Assembly (NCBI RefSeq): GCF_003205515.1
Contig: NZ_KZ826490.1
Coordinates: 1 to 64,000, forward strand
DNA length: 64,000 nt
Source of the DNA: Litorivita pollutaquae
GTDB lineage: Bacteria > Pseudomonadota > Alphaproteobacteria > Rhodobacterales > Rhodobacteraceae
Reading direction: 5' to 3'
The translations under genes and the position numbers were made by a program. How positions within the stretch are numbered: position 1 is the first letter of the stretch; each line of letters starts with the position of its first letter. This document shows positions 41,010 to 49,855 of this stretch, piece after piece. The notes beneath the pieces were generated by a model. It was not told the origin of the DNA. It made no database searches and was given only the letters and a program-made list of their open reading frames with translations.

Positions 41010-42086
41010 ATGAGCGTCGTCACTTATTTCGTTGAAACCTCACAGGGCTATCTCGACACCGCGGCGGAAACCCAGTTCGGGTCGGTCGCGGCGACAGTCG
41101 GCACGCTTCTGGTGCTGGGAACAACTCTGGTGGTGATCCTCGTCTTCCTGAACATGATCTACCAGTATAAGGCGATGGACGGGCGCACGGCCTTTTGGCT
41201 CGCAGTCAAGATCGGGTTGATCGGAATATTTGCGACCAATTGGGTGCAGTTCAACGCGCTTTCCGCCGCTATCCTTGCAGGGATCGACAGCATTGCGGGG
41301 GCGCTCGTGGCTTCGGTCGGTGGTGGAACTCCCGGTCCTTCTGGAACTTTCGCCGAAGAATTCGACCGGTTGATCGCCGAGTTGGGGGACTATCTGAACG
41401 CTGCCGGGTCCGAGCTGAACTGGATGGCCGGCGCCATGCTCGACATCGTCGGTGTCCTGCTGCTTTCCATCCTCGGCGGGCTCGCCGCCTTCATCCTCGT
41501 GGCCTCCCGACTGATGATCGCGCTTCTGATCGGGATTGCCCCGGTGATGATTTTTTTGACCCTCTTCGAGGTGACCAAAGACTACTTCGCACGCTGGCTG
41601 TCGGCGTTGGTTTCCTTCGCGCTCTACCCCATCGTCGTGGCCGGCGTGTTCGCGACAATCACGGGCGTCTCCTCCGCACTCATCGGCGAGCTTGGCGACC
41701 CGGAAGGGGCCTCCAACATCGGCGCGCTCATCCCCTTCTTCATGATGGTCCTCATGGCCAAGGGCTTCATCATTGCCACGCCCTTCATCGTCCGCGCGAT
41801 CTCCGGAAACATCATGATGCCCGCCCTCTCCGGTGGTCTCGGCGGCGGCTACAGCTTTGCCCGCGCCGCAATGGGCAGCAAGCAGGCCTACAATCGCTAC
41901 CTGATCGGTGGGGCAAGTGGCGCAGAATACGCAGCCCTCAGGGCGCGGCAGTTCTTCGGCGTGCAGCAGATGCCCGTGAGGCAAGGCATGGGGCAGACGG
42001 GTTCCGCAGGAGGCACAGGATCCGCAGACTCGGGGTCAAAAATGCTGGCGCAGCTGGCGAGACTGGGTCGACTTGGCCGACGGTGA
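41010..42086 (+). CDS. virB6: VirB6/TrbL-like polytopic membrane protein
   Basis: A 358-residue inner-membrane protein with at least five hydrophobic segments (about 30-50, 63-90, 145-180, 190-215, 240-275) and a Gly/Ser-rich tail, matching the VirB6/TrbL fold that forms part of the DNA channel. In classical virB order this gene lies before virB8; here it is last, as in many alphaproteobacterial plasmids. Only a short stretch separates it from the insertion element at 42135. Confidence 0.87.
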   Translation: MSVVTYFVETSQGYLDTAAETQFGSVAATVGTLLVLGTTLVVILVFLNMIYQYKAMDGRTAFWLAVKIGLIGIFATNWVQFNALSAAILAGIDSIAGALVASVGGGTPGPSGTFAEEFDRLIAELGDYLNAAGSELNWMAGAMLDIVGVLLLSILGGLAAFILVASRLMIALLIGIAPVMIFLTLFEVTKDYFARWLSALVSFALYPIVVAGVFATITGVSSALIGELGDPEGASNIGALIPFFMMVLMAKGFIIATPFIVRAISGNIMMPALSGGLGGGYSFARAAMGSKQAYNRYLIGGASGAEYAALRARQFFGVQQMPVRQGMGQTGSAGGTGSADSGSKMLAQLARLGRLGRR

Positions 42087-42134
42087 CGGCCCTTAGCCGA
42101 CCTTCAGGCATCCCGTAGCGAACGTCGGGTGGGA

Positions 42135-43676
42135 GCCTATTCTGTTGAAAAACTCACCCTTGATCGAGGCCGAAGTCACTGATTCAATTTCCATATTGAA
42201 CGGGGGATTGAGTGATGATGGGACCGAGACAAGAAGCGCAGGCGGCTTTGTTTTACGAGTTTTCGCTGGAAGATCATGTGCCTCAAGCCCACCTGTTGCG
42301 CTCGATTGATCGGTTTGTCGATCTGAGTGGCATTCGCACCCATCTTGCGGAGTTCTACAGCCACACGGGCCGCCCTTCTGTCGACCCTGAACTCCTGATC
42401 CGCATGCTTCTGGTGGGGTATTGCTTTGGCATCCGCTCCGAACGCCGCCTGTGCGAGGAAGTGCATCTGAACCTGGCCTATCGATGGTTCTGTCGGCTCG
42501 ACCTCAATGACCGCGTGCCCGACCATTCGACCTTCTCGAAAAACCGACATGGGCGGTTTCGGGAGAGCGAACTGCTGCGCCATTTGTTTGAGACGACTGT
42601 TACCCGTTGCATCGCAGAGGGTCTCGTGAGCGGCCAACGTATGGCCATCGACGCCAGTCTGATCGAGGCTGACGCCAACAAGCAGAACTCGACACCGAAG
42701 GAAGAATGGGACGCGACAACCATTGATCCCATGGATGCACCACGCGCCGTTCGAGAGTATCTCGACACATTGGATGAGGCGGCCTTTGGCGCTGCCAGCA
42801 ATGTGCAGCCGAAGTTCACATCACATTCCGACCCCGCCAGTCAATGGACGGCAGCCCGCAAAGGTCCTGCATTCTTCAGCTATTCCGACAATTATCTGAT
42901 CGATACGGATTATGGGGTCATCGTCGACGTCGAGGCCACACGATCCATTCGGCAGGCCGAGGTTGGGTCCACCAAAACAATGCTCAGGCGCGTGAAAGAC
43001 AGGTTTGATCTGCACCCGGAGCGCCTGATCGCAGATACCGCCTATGGCACCGGGCCGATGTTGGGCTGGCTTGTCGAACGCAAGATCGCCCCACACATTC
43101 CTGTCTTTGACAAGTCCAGCCGCAGCGATGGCACATGGACGCGTGCTGACTTCGAATGGGATGCAGAGAACGATCAATACATCTGTCCGGAGGGGCACGC
43201 GCTGAAGCAGTTCCGTCGCAACTATTCCGACCCGAACCGAGGACCCACCGGCAAAGGCACAGCCCGCTATCGCGCATTGAAACTGACCTGCCAGGCCTGC
43301 CCATCAAAGGCCAAATGCTGCCCGAATGCCGACGCTCGCAAGATCACACGTGAAGAACACGAAGACGCACGTCAAGTCGCTCGCGACATCGCCAAGACCC
43401 GCCAATACGAGATCTCAATGAAGCTCCGAAAGAAGGTCGAGATGCTCTTCGCTCACCTCAAACGCATTCTCGGCCTCGGGCGGCTCCGATTACGCGGACC
43501 ATGCGGTGCAAATGACGAATTCCTCCTCGCCGCAACCGCCCAAAACCTCCGCAAACTGGCAAAGATCTTTCCCGCACCGCAGCAAACGCGCAAAGCCTGA
43601 TAGAAAAGGCGCTCGCGCTATGTTCAGCACCGCGCTTTCTGCGTCAGCAACACGTTGTTTTTCCACAGAATCAGCC
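42135..43676. mobile_element. IS1182-type insertion element
   Basis: A complete element of about 1.54 kb with near-inverse ends: GCCTATTCTGTTGAAAAAC at 42135-42153 and, reading inward from the right end, GCTGATTCTGTGGAAAAAC at 43657-43675. One transposase frame lies between. No clear target duplication was found next to the ends, so the exact borders are approximate. Confidence 0.8.
42215..43600 (+). CDS. IS1182-family transposase
   Basis: A 461-residue DDE transposase. ATG 42215 follows GGGGGATTGAG; a GTG directly upstream is also in frame. The N-terminal region has the YSHTGRPSVDPELLIRMLLVGY and RSERRLCEEVHLNLAYRWF patterns of the IS1182 group, and catalytic aspartates lie in MAIDASLIEADANKQ and LIADTAYGTGPML. 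The C-terminal part ends with the cysteine-bearing CQACPSKAKCC and the AHLKRILGLGRLRLRG segment. The frame is intact, so the element could still be active. Confidence 0.92.
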   Translation: MMGPRQEAQAALFYEFSLEDHVPQAHLLRSIDRFVDLSGIRTHLAEFYSHTGRPSVDPELLIRMLLVGYCFGIRSERRLCEEVHLNLAYRWFCRLDLNDRVPDHSTFSKNRHGRFRESELLRHLFETTVTRCIAEGLVSGQRMAIDASLIEADANKQNSTPKEEWDATTIDPMDAPRAVREYLDTLDEAAFGAASNVQPKFTSHSDPASQWTAARKGPAFFSYSDNYLIDTDYGVIVDVEATRSIRQAEVGSTKTMLRRVKDRFDLHPERLIADTAYGTGPMLGWLVERKIAPHIPVFDKSSRSDGTWTRADFEWDAENDQYICPEGHALKQFRRNYSDPNRGPTGKGTARYRALKLTCQACPSKAKCCPNADARKITREEHEDARQVARDIAKTRQYEISMKLRKKVEMLFAHLKRILGLGRLRLRGPCGANDEFLLAATAQNLRKLAKIFPAPQQTRKA

Positions 43677-43896
43677 CAAAGTGAACAATGCTGCATCGCG
43701 TTCCAATGTAGGCTCTCATAGCCGAGGATGAAAAAGTGACAAAATCAAACCGAGTTTCGCCAAGGGTTTGTGGCAGAGTATCGACACCGGTAAGATCCAA
43801 AATGCTTGTAAAATTGGCCTGTGATCTGTCAGATGCCAGCGGCAGAAGGAGAGCCATCCCTTCACGAGGACTTGATCATCGCTCATAAATGAGGCC
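43677..43896. other. Intergenic region between the insertion element and an L,D-transpeptidase promoter
   Basis: 220 bases beyond the right end of the element. The minus-strand frame at 43716-44006 has no family likeness and overlaps the transpeptidase promoter. Nothing else was recognised. Confidence 0.5.
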
Positions 43897-43927
43897 TTGA
43901 ACCTATAGTGGCTTGAGGTTCTACAAG
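43897..43927 (+). promoter_or_regulatory. Possible MerR-family promoter for L,D-transpeptidase copy 2
   Basis: TTGAAC and TACAAG are separated by 19 bases with the imperfect dyad ACCTATAG / CTTGAGGT. It resembles the ZntR/PbrR-like sites at 45100, 60971 and 61567 but the dyad is weaker. Confidence 0.5.
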
Positions 43928-43988
43928 GCACTCGAGGCATCCAAGCCGCGGCTGGAGGTGCACAAACAATTTCTTTGGAGTAGGACCT

Positions 43989-44651
43989 ATGCTGACCCGG
44001 CGCCATTTCATTTCCACGTCCACTGCGATGTTTTCGTTACCGATCGCGGGACCGGCTTTGGCCAGTAGCTGGCCAACGACCGGCCAAAAAGCGTCGTGGG
44101 ATTCTCAGGTAACGCCCAGCAACTATGACCCGGCGACATCCAATCCGTGGGGGCTGCATCCCCGTTTCTTGCCGCAACGTGTTGCTGCGAAAGATGGCCT
44201 TGTGCCAGGTGACATCCATGTCGATGCAGTCGCCCGCTATCTCTATCACATTGAAGAAGGTGGTACAGCGATGCGGTATGGAGTGGCGATCGCGCGTGGA
44301 AATCTCTACGAACCAGGAACCTACACCATTCGGCGAAAGGTCGAATGGCCACACTGGACCCCAACAGCGTCAATGATCGAACGAAATCCGGAAAACGCAG
44401 AATTTGCGGATGGGATGGAGCCGGGGCCGAAGAATGCACTCGGGTCACGTGCTCTTTATCTCTACGTTGGCAACCGAGACACTTACCTTCGCATCCACGG
44501 GACACCTAAACCTTGGTCGATTGGCGGTCGAGCGAGTTCTGGCTGCGTCCGGATGGTCATGGCACATATCAATGATCTCTATTCAAACGTCGCCATAGGG
44601 TCGACCGTATACCTGTATTCTGCCGAACAGAGTGTTGTTTCGGACAGCTAG
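43989..44651 (+). CDS. Tat-exported L,D-transpeptidase, copy 2 of a duplicated pair
   Basis: A 220-residue YkuD enzyme, closely related to the one at 19903-20565 (same length; catalytic H170 and C186 in SSGCVRM; Tat signal TRRHFISTS). GGAGTAGGACCT precedes ATG 43989. A convergent small lipoprotein follows, as at the first copy, but here 73 bases separate the two stops and a strong hairpin lies in the gap. It probably forms 3-3 cross-links in peptidoglycan. A MerR-type promoter candidate upstream suggests induction by metal. Confidence 0.9.
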   Translation: MLTRRHFISTSTAMFSLPIAGPALASSWPTTGQKASWDSQVTPSNYDPATSNPWGLHPRFLPQRVAAKDGLVPGDIHVDAVARYLYHIEEGGTAMRYGVAIARGNLYEPGTYTIRRKVEWPHWTPTASMIERNPENAEFADGMEPGPKNALGSRALYLYVGNRDTYLRIHGTPKPWSIGGRASSGCVRMVMAHINDLYSNVAIGSTVYLYSAEQSVVSDS

Positions 44652-44678
44652 TGCAGGATTGTGACGCGTTGATCTTCG

Positions 44679-44703
44679 CTCCGGCCCTCAACGTGGGCCG
44701 GAG
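44679..44703. terminator. Bidirectional hairpin between convergent genes
   Basis: A perfect nine-base stem CTCCGGCCC / GGGCCGGAG with a seven-base loop between the L,D-transpeptidase and lipoprotein stops. No T-tract follows on either side, so termination is likely but not certain. Confidence 0.55.
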
Positions 44704-44724
44704 ATGTCAGGAAGATCGTTACGT

Positions 44725-44997
44725 TTACCGAGCAACACAAATCGGGTTGCCACCAGCGGTTCTGAGGGGAAGCAAGGTCTTTTCTACGGGTCCGTTGTGT
44801 TCATACCAGTAGCATCCGTCTTCTTCGCGGAGCCGGGCTGTTGCAAGGTTTTGACTTGGATCAGCCAGTTCCACGATAGCCTCTGGCACGTTTCCGATTT
44901 TTTGGGATCCGTTCTGATCTGTCGTCGCGCATGCGCCAAGCAGCAGTACCCCAAGTAGCGGTAGTCCGATCGGTCCGGCAAATTGCTGAGTCTTCAT
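44725..44997 (-). CDS. Small lipoprotein, copy 2 of a duplicated pair
   Basis: A 90-residue lipoprotein with the lipobox LGAC (residues 20-23) after a hydrophobic signal (GLPLLGVLLLGAC). The mature chain shares with the copy at 20562-20831 the pattern IVELADPSQNLATA, CYWYEHNGPVE and LPLRTAGGNPICV. The N-terminal signal and linker differ more. It is convergent with the second L,D-transpeptidase. Function unknown; the conserved company suggests that it helps or anchors the transpeptidase. Confidence 0.75.
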   Translation of the reverse strand: MKTQQFAGPIGLPLLGVLLLGACATTDQNGSQKIGNVPEAIVELADPSQNLATARLREEDGCYWYEHNGPVEKTLLPLRTAGGNPICVAR

Positions 44998-45099
44998 AAA
45001 TTCCTTGTCGCCTTTCTTCGTTGATTGCGTGTCCGCCGATTGGTTTTATACTCGCGCGCCCCTTGGCAGCCGAAAACTATATACGAAACAAAATACCTC

Positions 45100-45130
45100 T
45101 TGAACCTCTAGCGACTGTAGGAGTTATGGT
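45100..45130 (+). promoter_or_regulatory. ZntR/PbrR-type promoter for the Zn/Cd ATPase
   Basis: TTGAAC and TATGGT are separated by 19 bases containing CTCTAGCGACTGTAGGAG, the dyad typical of ZntR/CadR/PbrR sites. The same type occurs at 60971 and 61567. Confidence 0.78.
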
Positions 45131-45160
45131 CCAGCCAAGCAATGATTCTGGAGATGCCGA

Positions 45161-47530
45161 ATGGCCGCCAAAACTGAAACTGTGGTATCTGAAGTACACC
45201 CAACTGATAGAGCCAAGTCAGAAACATGTGCAAGTGAACATGCCTGCTGTGGAGGAAGCCATTCACACGAAGAGTTTGGTCCCGTGCCACAAGATGGAGC
45301 GGGCCGGAGTTTTCAGGTCAGCGGTCTTGATTGCGCAGAAGAAGTGGCGATCCTCAACAAGGTCGTTGGACCGAAAGTGGGCGGGGCGGAGCACCTGGCA
45401 TTCGATGTCATCAACGGACGCATGATCATACTCCACAGCGCTGCCGCAGTGTCGGATGGAGAGATCACTCAACTGGTTGCGACCACGGGTATGAGCGCAA
45501 AACCCTGGGATGCCGAGAACGCTTCGGAGGATCAAGCTGCGCATCTTGCCCGTCAGCGCCTGTTCACAATGCTGAGCGGAGGCTTTTGGGCGGCAGGATT
45601 TCTGTATCACATCGCAGAAACCGGGATGGGCGGTGCGATCGGTCTCTTTTCCGGCCATGGAGAAGCAGTGATGCCTTTGGTCGAAGCGGGGCTTTTTGCT
45701 ATCGCGATCCTGGCTGGCGTTTGGCTTGTCGCCCCGAAGGCGTGGTCATCCGCGCGGCGCGTATCGCCCGACATGAACCTCTTGATGGTGGTCGCTGTGG
45801 CCGGGGCTATCGGCCTTGGCGAGTTTTTCGAGGCGGCAACGGTCGCGTTCTTCTTCTCTCTCTCGCTGTACCTTGAAAGCTGGAGTGTCGGGCGGGCGCG
45901 GAACGCTGTCTCGGCTTTGCTCGACCTAGCGCCACCTACTGCAAGGGTTGTCTACGAAGATGGTTCTGAAGCAGATGTTCCGGCGTCAGCCGTCGCCATC
46001 GATGCACATTTCGTGGTGCGTGGCGGGGACCGCATTCCATTGGACGGGCAAGTGATCGAAGGCGCCGGGGCCGTTGATCAAGCCCCGATCACTGGCGAAA
46101 GCGCATTGGTGCCGAAGGAGCCGGGTGACGAGGTCTATGCGGGCACGATCAATGGCGAGGGCACGCTGACGGTACGCGCGACCAGGGCGGCCTCCGACAC
46201 GGTGCTCGCCAAGATCATCCGCATGGTAGGCGACGCCCACACCCGCCGCGCGCCCGTGGAGCAATGGGTGGCGAAATTTGCGCGCGTCTATACGCCCATC
46301 GTGATGGCGCTCGCCATTGCCGTCGCGATGCTGCCACCGCTCGTATTTGGTGGAGCCTGGGATGACTGGTTCTACAACGCCCTCGTCCTTCTGGTGATCG
46401 CCTGCCCTTGTGCGCTGGTCATTTCGACGCCCGTGTCCATCGTCGCCGCGCTCACAGCCTCGGCCCGCGCCGGGGTGCTGATCAAGGGCGGTGCTTATGT
46501 CGAAGCTCCGGGACGCACTTCAGCCTTGGCCATGGACAAGACCGGTACGATCACCATCGGCGAGCCTGAAGTTGCTGCAATGTATCCGCTAGGGAATGCG
46601 TCGACGCAGGATCTGATGGGCGTAGCGGCGGCGCTTGAAGCGCGATCCTCCCACCCGTTAGCGCGCGCTATCCTTGTACGTGCAGAAGTCGACGGCCTTG
46701 ATGTATCCGCGGCGGACGATACGCGGACCGTACCGGGGCGTGGGCTTGAAGGCAGGGTACAGGATCGGGCGGTCTGGCTCGGCTCTGACCGGTTCGCCGA
46801 GGAAAAAGGGCTTGGAAGTGCCATTCCGACAGACCTTCGGCACCGTATCGAAGTTGCCGGTAGTACGTTGGTGGCTGTTGGTGATGCAAATGGGGTGATG
46901 GGTATTCTGGAACTGCGCGACCGCATCCGCCCCGACGCCAAGGGAATCGTGGCTCGTCTGCATGCGCAGGGCGTGAAAACCATCGTCATGCTGACGGGCG
47001 ACAATGAACGCACCGCGCGCGCGGTCGCGACAGAGGTCGGCATCGACGAGGTGCGCGCGGAGCTTCTGCCCGAGGACAAGGTGACGGCCATCGAAGACCT
47101 GGTCGAAGCGCACGATATGGTGGCCATGATTGGCGATGGCGTAAACGATGCCCCCGCCATGGCGCGGGCCCACTATGCTATCGCCATGGGCGCGGTTGGT
47201 TCCGACGCGGCCATCGAGACGGCGGACATTGCCTTGATGACTGATGACATTGGCAGGGTGCCCTGGCTCATAGGCCATTCCCGCCGTGCGATGTCGATCA
47301 TCCGTCAAAACATCGCAACCTCGCTGGCAACCAAGGCCGTTTTCGTGGTGGCGACAGCGTTTGGGATGGCATCGATGTGGGGGGCCATTGCCGCAGATGT
47401 TGGCGTGTCACTGCTGGTTGTCGCAAATGCGCTCAGGCTGTTAAACGGACACCACGCGGAGACTCCGCCCAAAGGCGGTGACCGCGTCGGCGACAGACTG
47501 GCCGAAGGTGCTTTGGCGCACGGCCATTGA
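45161..47530 (+). CDS. Zn/Cd/Pb-exporting P1B-type ATPase (ZntA/CadA-like)
   Basis: A 789-residue metal pump. The N-terminus is Cys/His-rich (C23, C29, C30, H34, H36) followed by a HMA-like domain in which the usual CxxC is replaced by DC58AEE, a variant known in CadA-type pumps. The membrane part has C415-P-C417, phosphorylation motif D459-KTGT and hinge GDGVNDAPAM, with eight predicted helices. It exports divalent soft metals. The ZntR-type promoter ends 30 bases before ATG 45161. The cognate regulator is probably the MerR protein at 61107-61535, since none is adjacent. Confidence 0.93.
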   Translation: MAAKTETVVSEVHPTDRAKSETCASEHACCGGSHSHEEFGPVPQDGAGRSFQVSGLDCAEEVAILNKVVGPKVGGAEHLAFDVINGRMIILHSAAAVSDGEITQLVATTGMSAKPWDAENASEDQAAHLARQRLFTMLSGGFWAAGFLYHIAETGMGGAIGLFSGHGEAVMPLVEAGLFAIAILAGVWLVAPKAWSSARRVSPDMNLLMVVAVAGAIGLGEFFEAATVAFFFSLSLYLESWSVGRARNAVSALLDLAPPTARVVYEDGSEADVPASAVAIDAHFVVRGGDRIPLDGQVIEGAGAVDQAPITGESALVPKEPGDEVYAGTINGEGTLTVRATRAASDTVLAKIIRMVGDAHTRRAPVEQWVAKFARVYTPIVMALAIAVAMLPPLVFGGAWDDWFYNALVLLVIACPCALVISTPVSIVAALTASARAGVLIKGGAYVEAPGRTSALAMDKTGTITIGEPEVAAMYPLGNASTQDLMGVAAALEARSSHPLARAILVRAEVDGLDVSAADDTRTVPGRGLEGRVQDRAVWLGSDRFAEEKGLGSAIPTDLRHRIEVAGSTLVAVGDANGVMGILELRDRIRPDAKGIVARLHAQGVKTIVMLTGDNERTARAVATEVGIDEVRAELLPEDKVTAIEDLVEAHDMVAMIGDGVNDAPAMARAHYAIAMGAVGSDAAIETADIALMTDDIGRVPWLIGHSRRAMSIIRQNIATSLATKAVFVVATAFGMASMWGAIAADVGVSLLVVANALRLLNGHHAETPPKGGDRVGDRLAEGALAHGH

Positions 47531-47591
47531 ACGGGCTGGCACAGCACGCTAGTGTCAAGTTTGAAAAACCTCATGAAAGAGGCATTGAGCA

Positions 47592-48101
47592 GTGAATTTT
47601 CGAGTTACACGTCGCACAATCCTCCTGGGAGCTCTGGCGACAATTCTTTCTGGATGTGCAAACAAATTCCGCACTTACAGGGGGCCGGAGGTGACCCGGG
47701 TGCGGGTCTACAAGGGGCAGCGCATGATTGTCCTTGATGGACCAGAGGGTGTTTTGCGCACTATCCCAATGGGCCTTGGCTTTGCGCCTGAGGGTCACAA
47801 GCAATTCGAAGGGGACGGGCGCACGCCAGAAGGATCATACGTGATTGACAGGCGAAATCCCGAAAGCCTGTTTCATCTTTCCATCGGGATCTCGTACCCG
47901 AACGAGGCGGATATCGCATACGCAAAGGCTCAGGGCCGTTCCCCTGGTGGAGATATTTTCATCCATGGGGGGCCGCGCCCTGGCATTGACCCGACAAACA
48001 AGCGCGACTGGACGGCCGGATGCATTGCCGTTTCGGATCGGGAGATAGAAGATATCTATGCAATGGTGAAGAACGGGACACCTATTGATATCTACTCATA
48101 A
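47592..48101 (+). CDS. Lipoprotein L,D-transpeptidase (YkuD family)
   Basis: A 169-residue protein starting at GTG 47592 with the lipobox LSGC (C22). The YkuD active site is H125 in IFIHGG and C144 in TAGCIAV, so it is a short membrane-tethered L,D-transpeptidase of the ErfK/YafK-like kind. It lies 61 bases after the Zn/Cd ATPase on the same strand and may share its transcript. It differs from the three other YkuD proteins in this window, so four distinct ones are present. Confidence 0.86.
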   Translation: MNFRVTRRTILLGALATILSGCANKFRTYRGPEVTRVRVYKGQRMIVLDGPEGVLRTIPMGLGFAPEGHKQFEGDGRTPEGSYVIDRRNPESLFHLSIGISYPNEADIAYAKAQGRSPGGDIFIHGGPRPGIDPTNKRDWTAGCIAVSDREIEDIYAMVKNGTPIDIYS

Positions 48102-48341
48102 CCGAATTTGTCTGGAAACGGTGGCGGCTGTGCTTCTCAAAAAAACTGTTGTCGGTGCGGCAGACTGACAGTTTCAAGGTAGACTGATCAAACCGAAGAA
48201 CACAGGTAATGAGCAAGATAGGCGAACCCCAGTTCAGTGGGTCTGGCGAACGATGAATGGTAGGGAAAGCTCTTCGAATGGCACTACGAAACTGAAAACG
48301 CTGCGAAATCTGAATTTTCCGACCTTCCTTGATCAAAATCG

Positions 48342-49085
48342 TCACGAAAACCGCTTTTGTAAAACCGAATTTAGACCTTCGAACAGCAGCACAAGAGCGA
48401 TGATGGCAAGCGTGACAGTTGCAGCTTTGTCGTATTGGAACGAACGCACGTAAGTCTGAACGTACAGACCGATGCCCCCGGCGCCAACGATACCTAAGAT
48501 CAAGCTTTCGCGGAGGTTCAGTTCAAAGCGGAAGACAGTGTCGCGGAGCACAACTGGTGCCATCTGTGGCCAGATCGCCCACCGCAATAATTGCGCTCGG
48601 CTGGCACCTGCGCTTTCCAATGCAGCAAGTGGTGCGGCACCGACATTGTCGATTGCTTCAGCATAGAATTTGGCCAGCATGCCGGTGGCATGAAAAGTGA
48701 TTGCAAGAATACCGGGCAGTGGGCCCAGCCCGACTGCCCCCACCATCAGCATCGCCACCAAGATCAGCGGAATCGACCGGATCACTGCCAGCAGCGCACG
48801 TACCGGGCGCCAGATGGCTGCGGGTACAAGGGTCTCAGACGCAAGTACAGCCAGCCCCGCCGACAGGACGACCGCAAACAGCGTCCCAAGAATGGCGATT
48901 CTCAGTGTCTCGGTTAGGCCTGTAAGGACTTCCGGCCAGACAGAAAGGTCCGGTGGTATCATCCGGCCTAGAAATTCTGCTAGCCTCGGACCCGCTCCGG
49001 GCAGTTTTTCCAAGCCGATGTCAGCGTTTCCTGCAGCCCACAGCACAGCAAGCCCGAGTACCATCCAAACCAAGATCCGGCTCAT
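48342..49085 (-). CDS. PhnE-like ABC transporter permease
   Basis: A 247-residue permease with about six membrane helices and the EAA-like loop EAIDNVGAAPLAALESAGASRAQLLRWAIWPQMAP, matching the PhnE family. Its neighbours are the PhnC-like ATPase and PhnD-like binding protein, so it moves the substrate of that system into the cell. Its start overlaps the stop of the ATPase gene by one base. The substrate is not necessarily phosphonate. Confidence 0.88.
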   Translation of the reverse strand: MSRILVWMVLGLAVLWAAGNADIGLEKLPGAGPRLAEFLGRMIPPDLSVWPEVLTGLTETLRIAILGTLFAVVLSAGLAVLASETLVPAAIWRPVRALLAVIRSIPLILVAMLMVGAVGLGPLPGILAITFHATGMLAKFYAEAIDNVGAAPLAALESAGASRAQLLRWAIWPQMAPVVLRDTVFRFELNLRESLILGIVGAGGIGLYVQTYVRSFQYDKAATVTLAIIALVLLFEGLNSVLQKRFS

Positions 49086-49855
49086 CAGCTCACCACCCGC
49101 AATCCGTCACCAGGTACTGTTCCATGGTACAAATCGCTGATGTCATCGTTGCCGACCATCGCGGAGGGCTTGTCAAACAGCACCGCGCCCGCGCGCAATC
49201 CAACGATACGGTCGGCAAAGCGCCGCGAAAGCTCTGGCTGATGCGAACTGAAGACTACAGCGATGCCGCGATTTCGCGCTGTGTTGGTGATCAGTTCCAG
49301 AATGCGTTCGGCGTGGGCTGGATCGAGGTTGCTGACCGGTTCATCCGCCAGTATCAACTCAGGCTCCTGCGCCAGGCAGCGGGCGATGGCCACTCGCTGG
49401 CGCTGACCACCTGAAAGCTGATCTGCACGGCGCTGTGCCAACTCCGTTAGGCCGGTGTCCTCCAGCGCGATGGTCGTCTTGAGGTGATCCTGCGCACCGT
49501 ATCGCCCCCAAAGCGACGGCCAGAGGCGCATTCGCCCCAGCCGCCCGTTCATCGCATTCTGGTAAACGCTCTGCCGGTCAACCAGGGCGAACTCCTGAAA
49601 GATGAAGCCAGTCTCTAGCCGGGTTTTTCGTTCTGGTGCCCGATCATTTGGAAGCCGGTTGCCCAGTACCTCAGCCCGACCGCGCCATCCCCGGACCCGC
49701 CCATCCAGCAAGGCCAGCAGGGTCGACTTGCCGGCGCCCGAAGGCCCCAGCAAGGCCACACATTCCCCCGGTGCCACCTGCAGCGACACATCCTGCAGGG
49801 CCTCAGCGTCGTCAAAGCAATGCGACACAGCATGGAGGGCAAGCGCTTGGGTCAT
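49085..49855 (-). CDS. PhnC-like ABC transporter ATPase
   Basis: A 256-residue ABC ATPase with Walker A GPSGAGKS (near 38-45), signature LSGGQRQRVAIAR and Walker B LILADEPVSNLD. It belongs to the PhnC family by the phosphonate-import pattern (VDRQSVYQNAMNGRLGRM). It energises import by the PhnE-like permease. The gene order binding protein, ATPase, permease is that of PhnDCE, and all overlap, consistent with one transcript. Confidence 0.92.
   Translation of the reverse strand: MTQALALHAVSHCFDDAEALQDVSLQVAPGECVALLGPSGAGKSTLLALLDGRVRGWRGRAEVLGNRLPNDRAPERKTRLETGFIFQEFALVDRQSVYQNAMNGRLGRMRLWPSLWGRYGAQDHLKTTIALEDTGLTELAQRRADQLSGGQRQRVAIARCLAQEPELILADEPVSNLDPAHAERILELITNTARNRGIAVVFSSHQPELSRRFADRIVGLRAGAVLFDKPSAMVGNDDISDLYHGTVPGDGLRVVS

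Noticed and set aside
41040-41984. Minus-strand frame of 314 codons in virB6
   Set aside because: Translation is dominated by charged and His-rich noise typical of antisense to a membrane protein.
43716-44006. Minus-strand frame of 96 codons before the second L,D-transpeptidase
   Set aside because: It overlaps the promoter and the start of that gene, and no motif or signal peptide was recognised.
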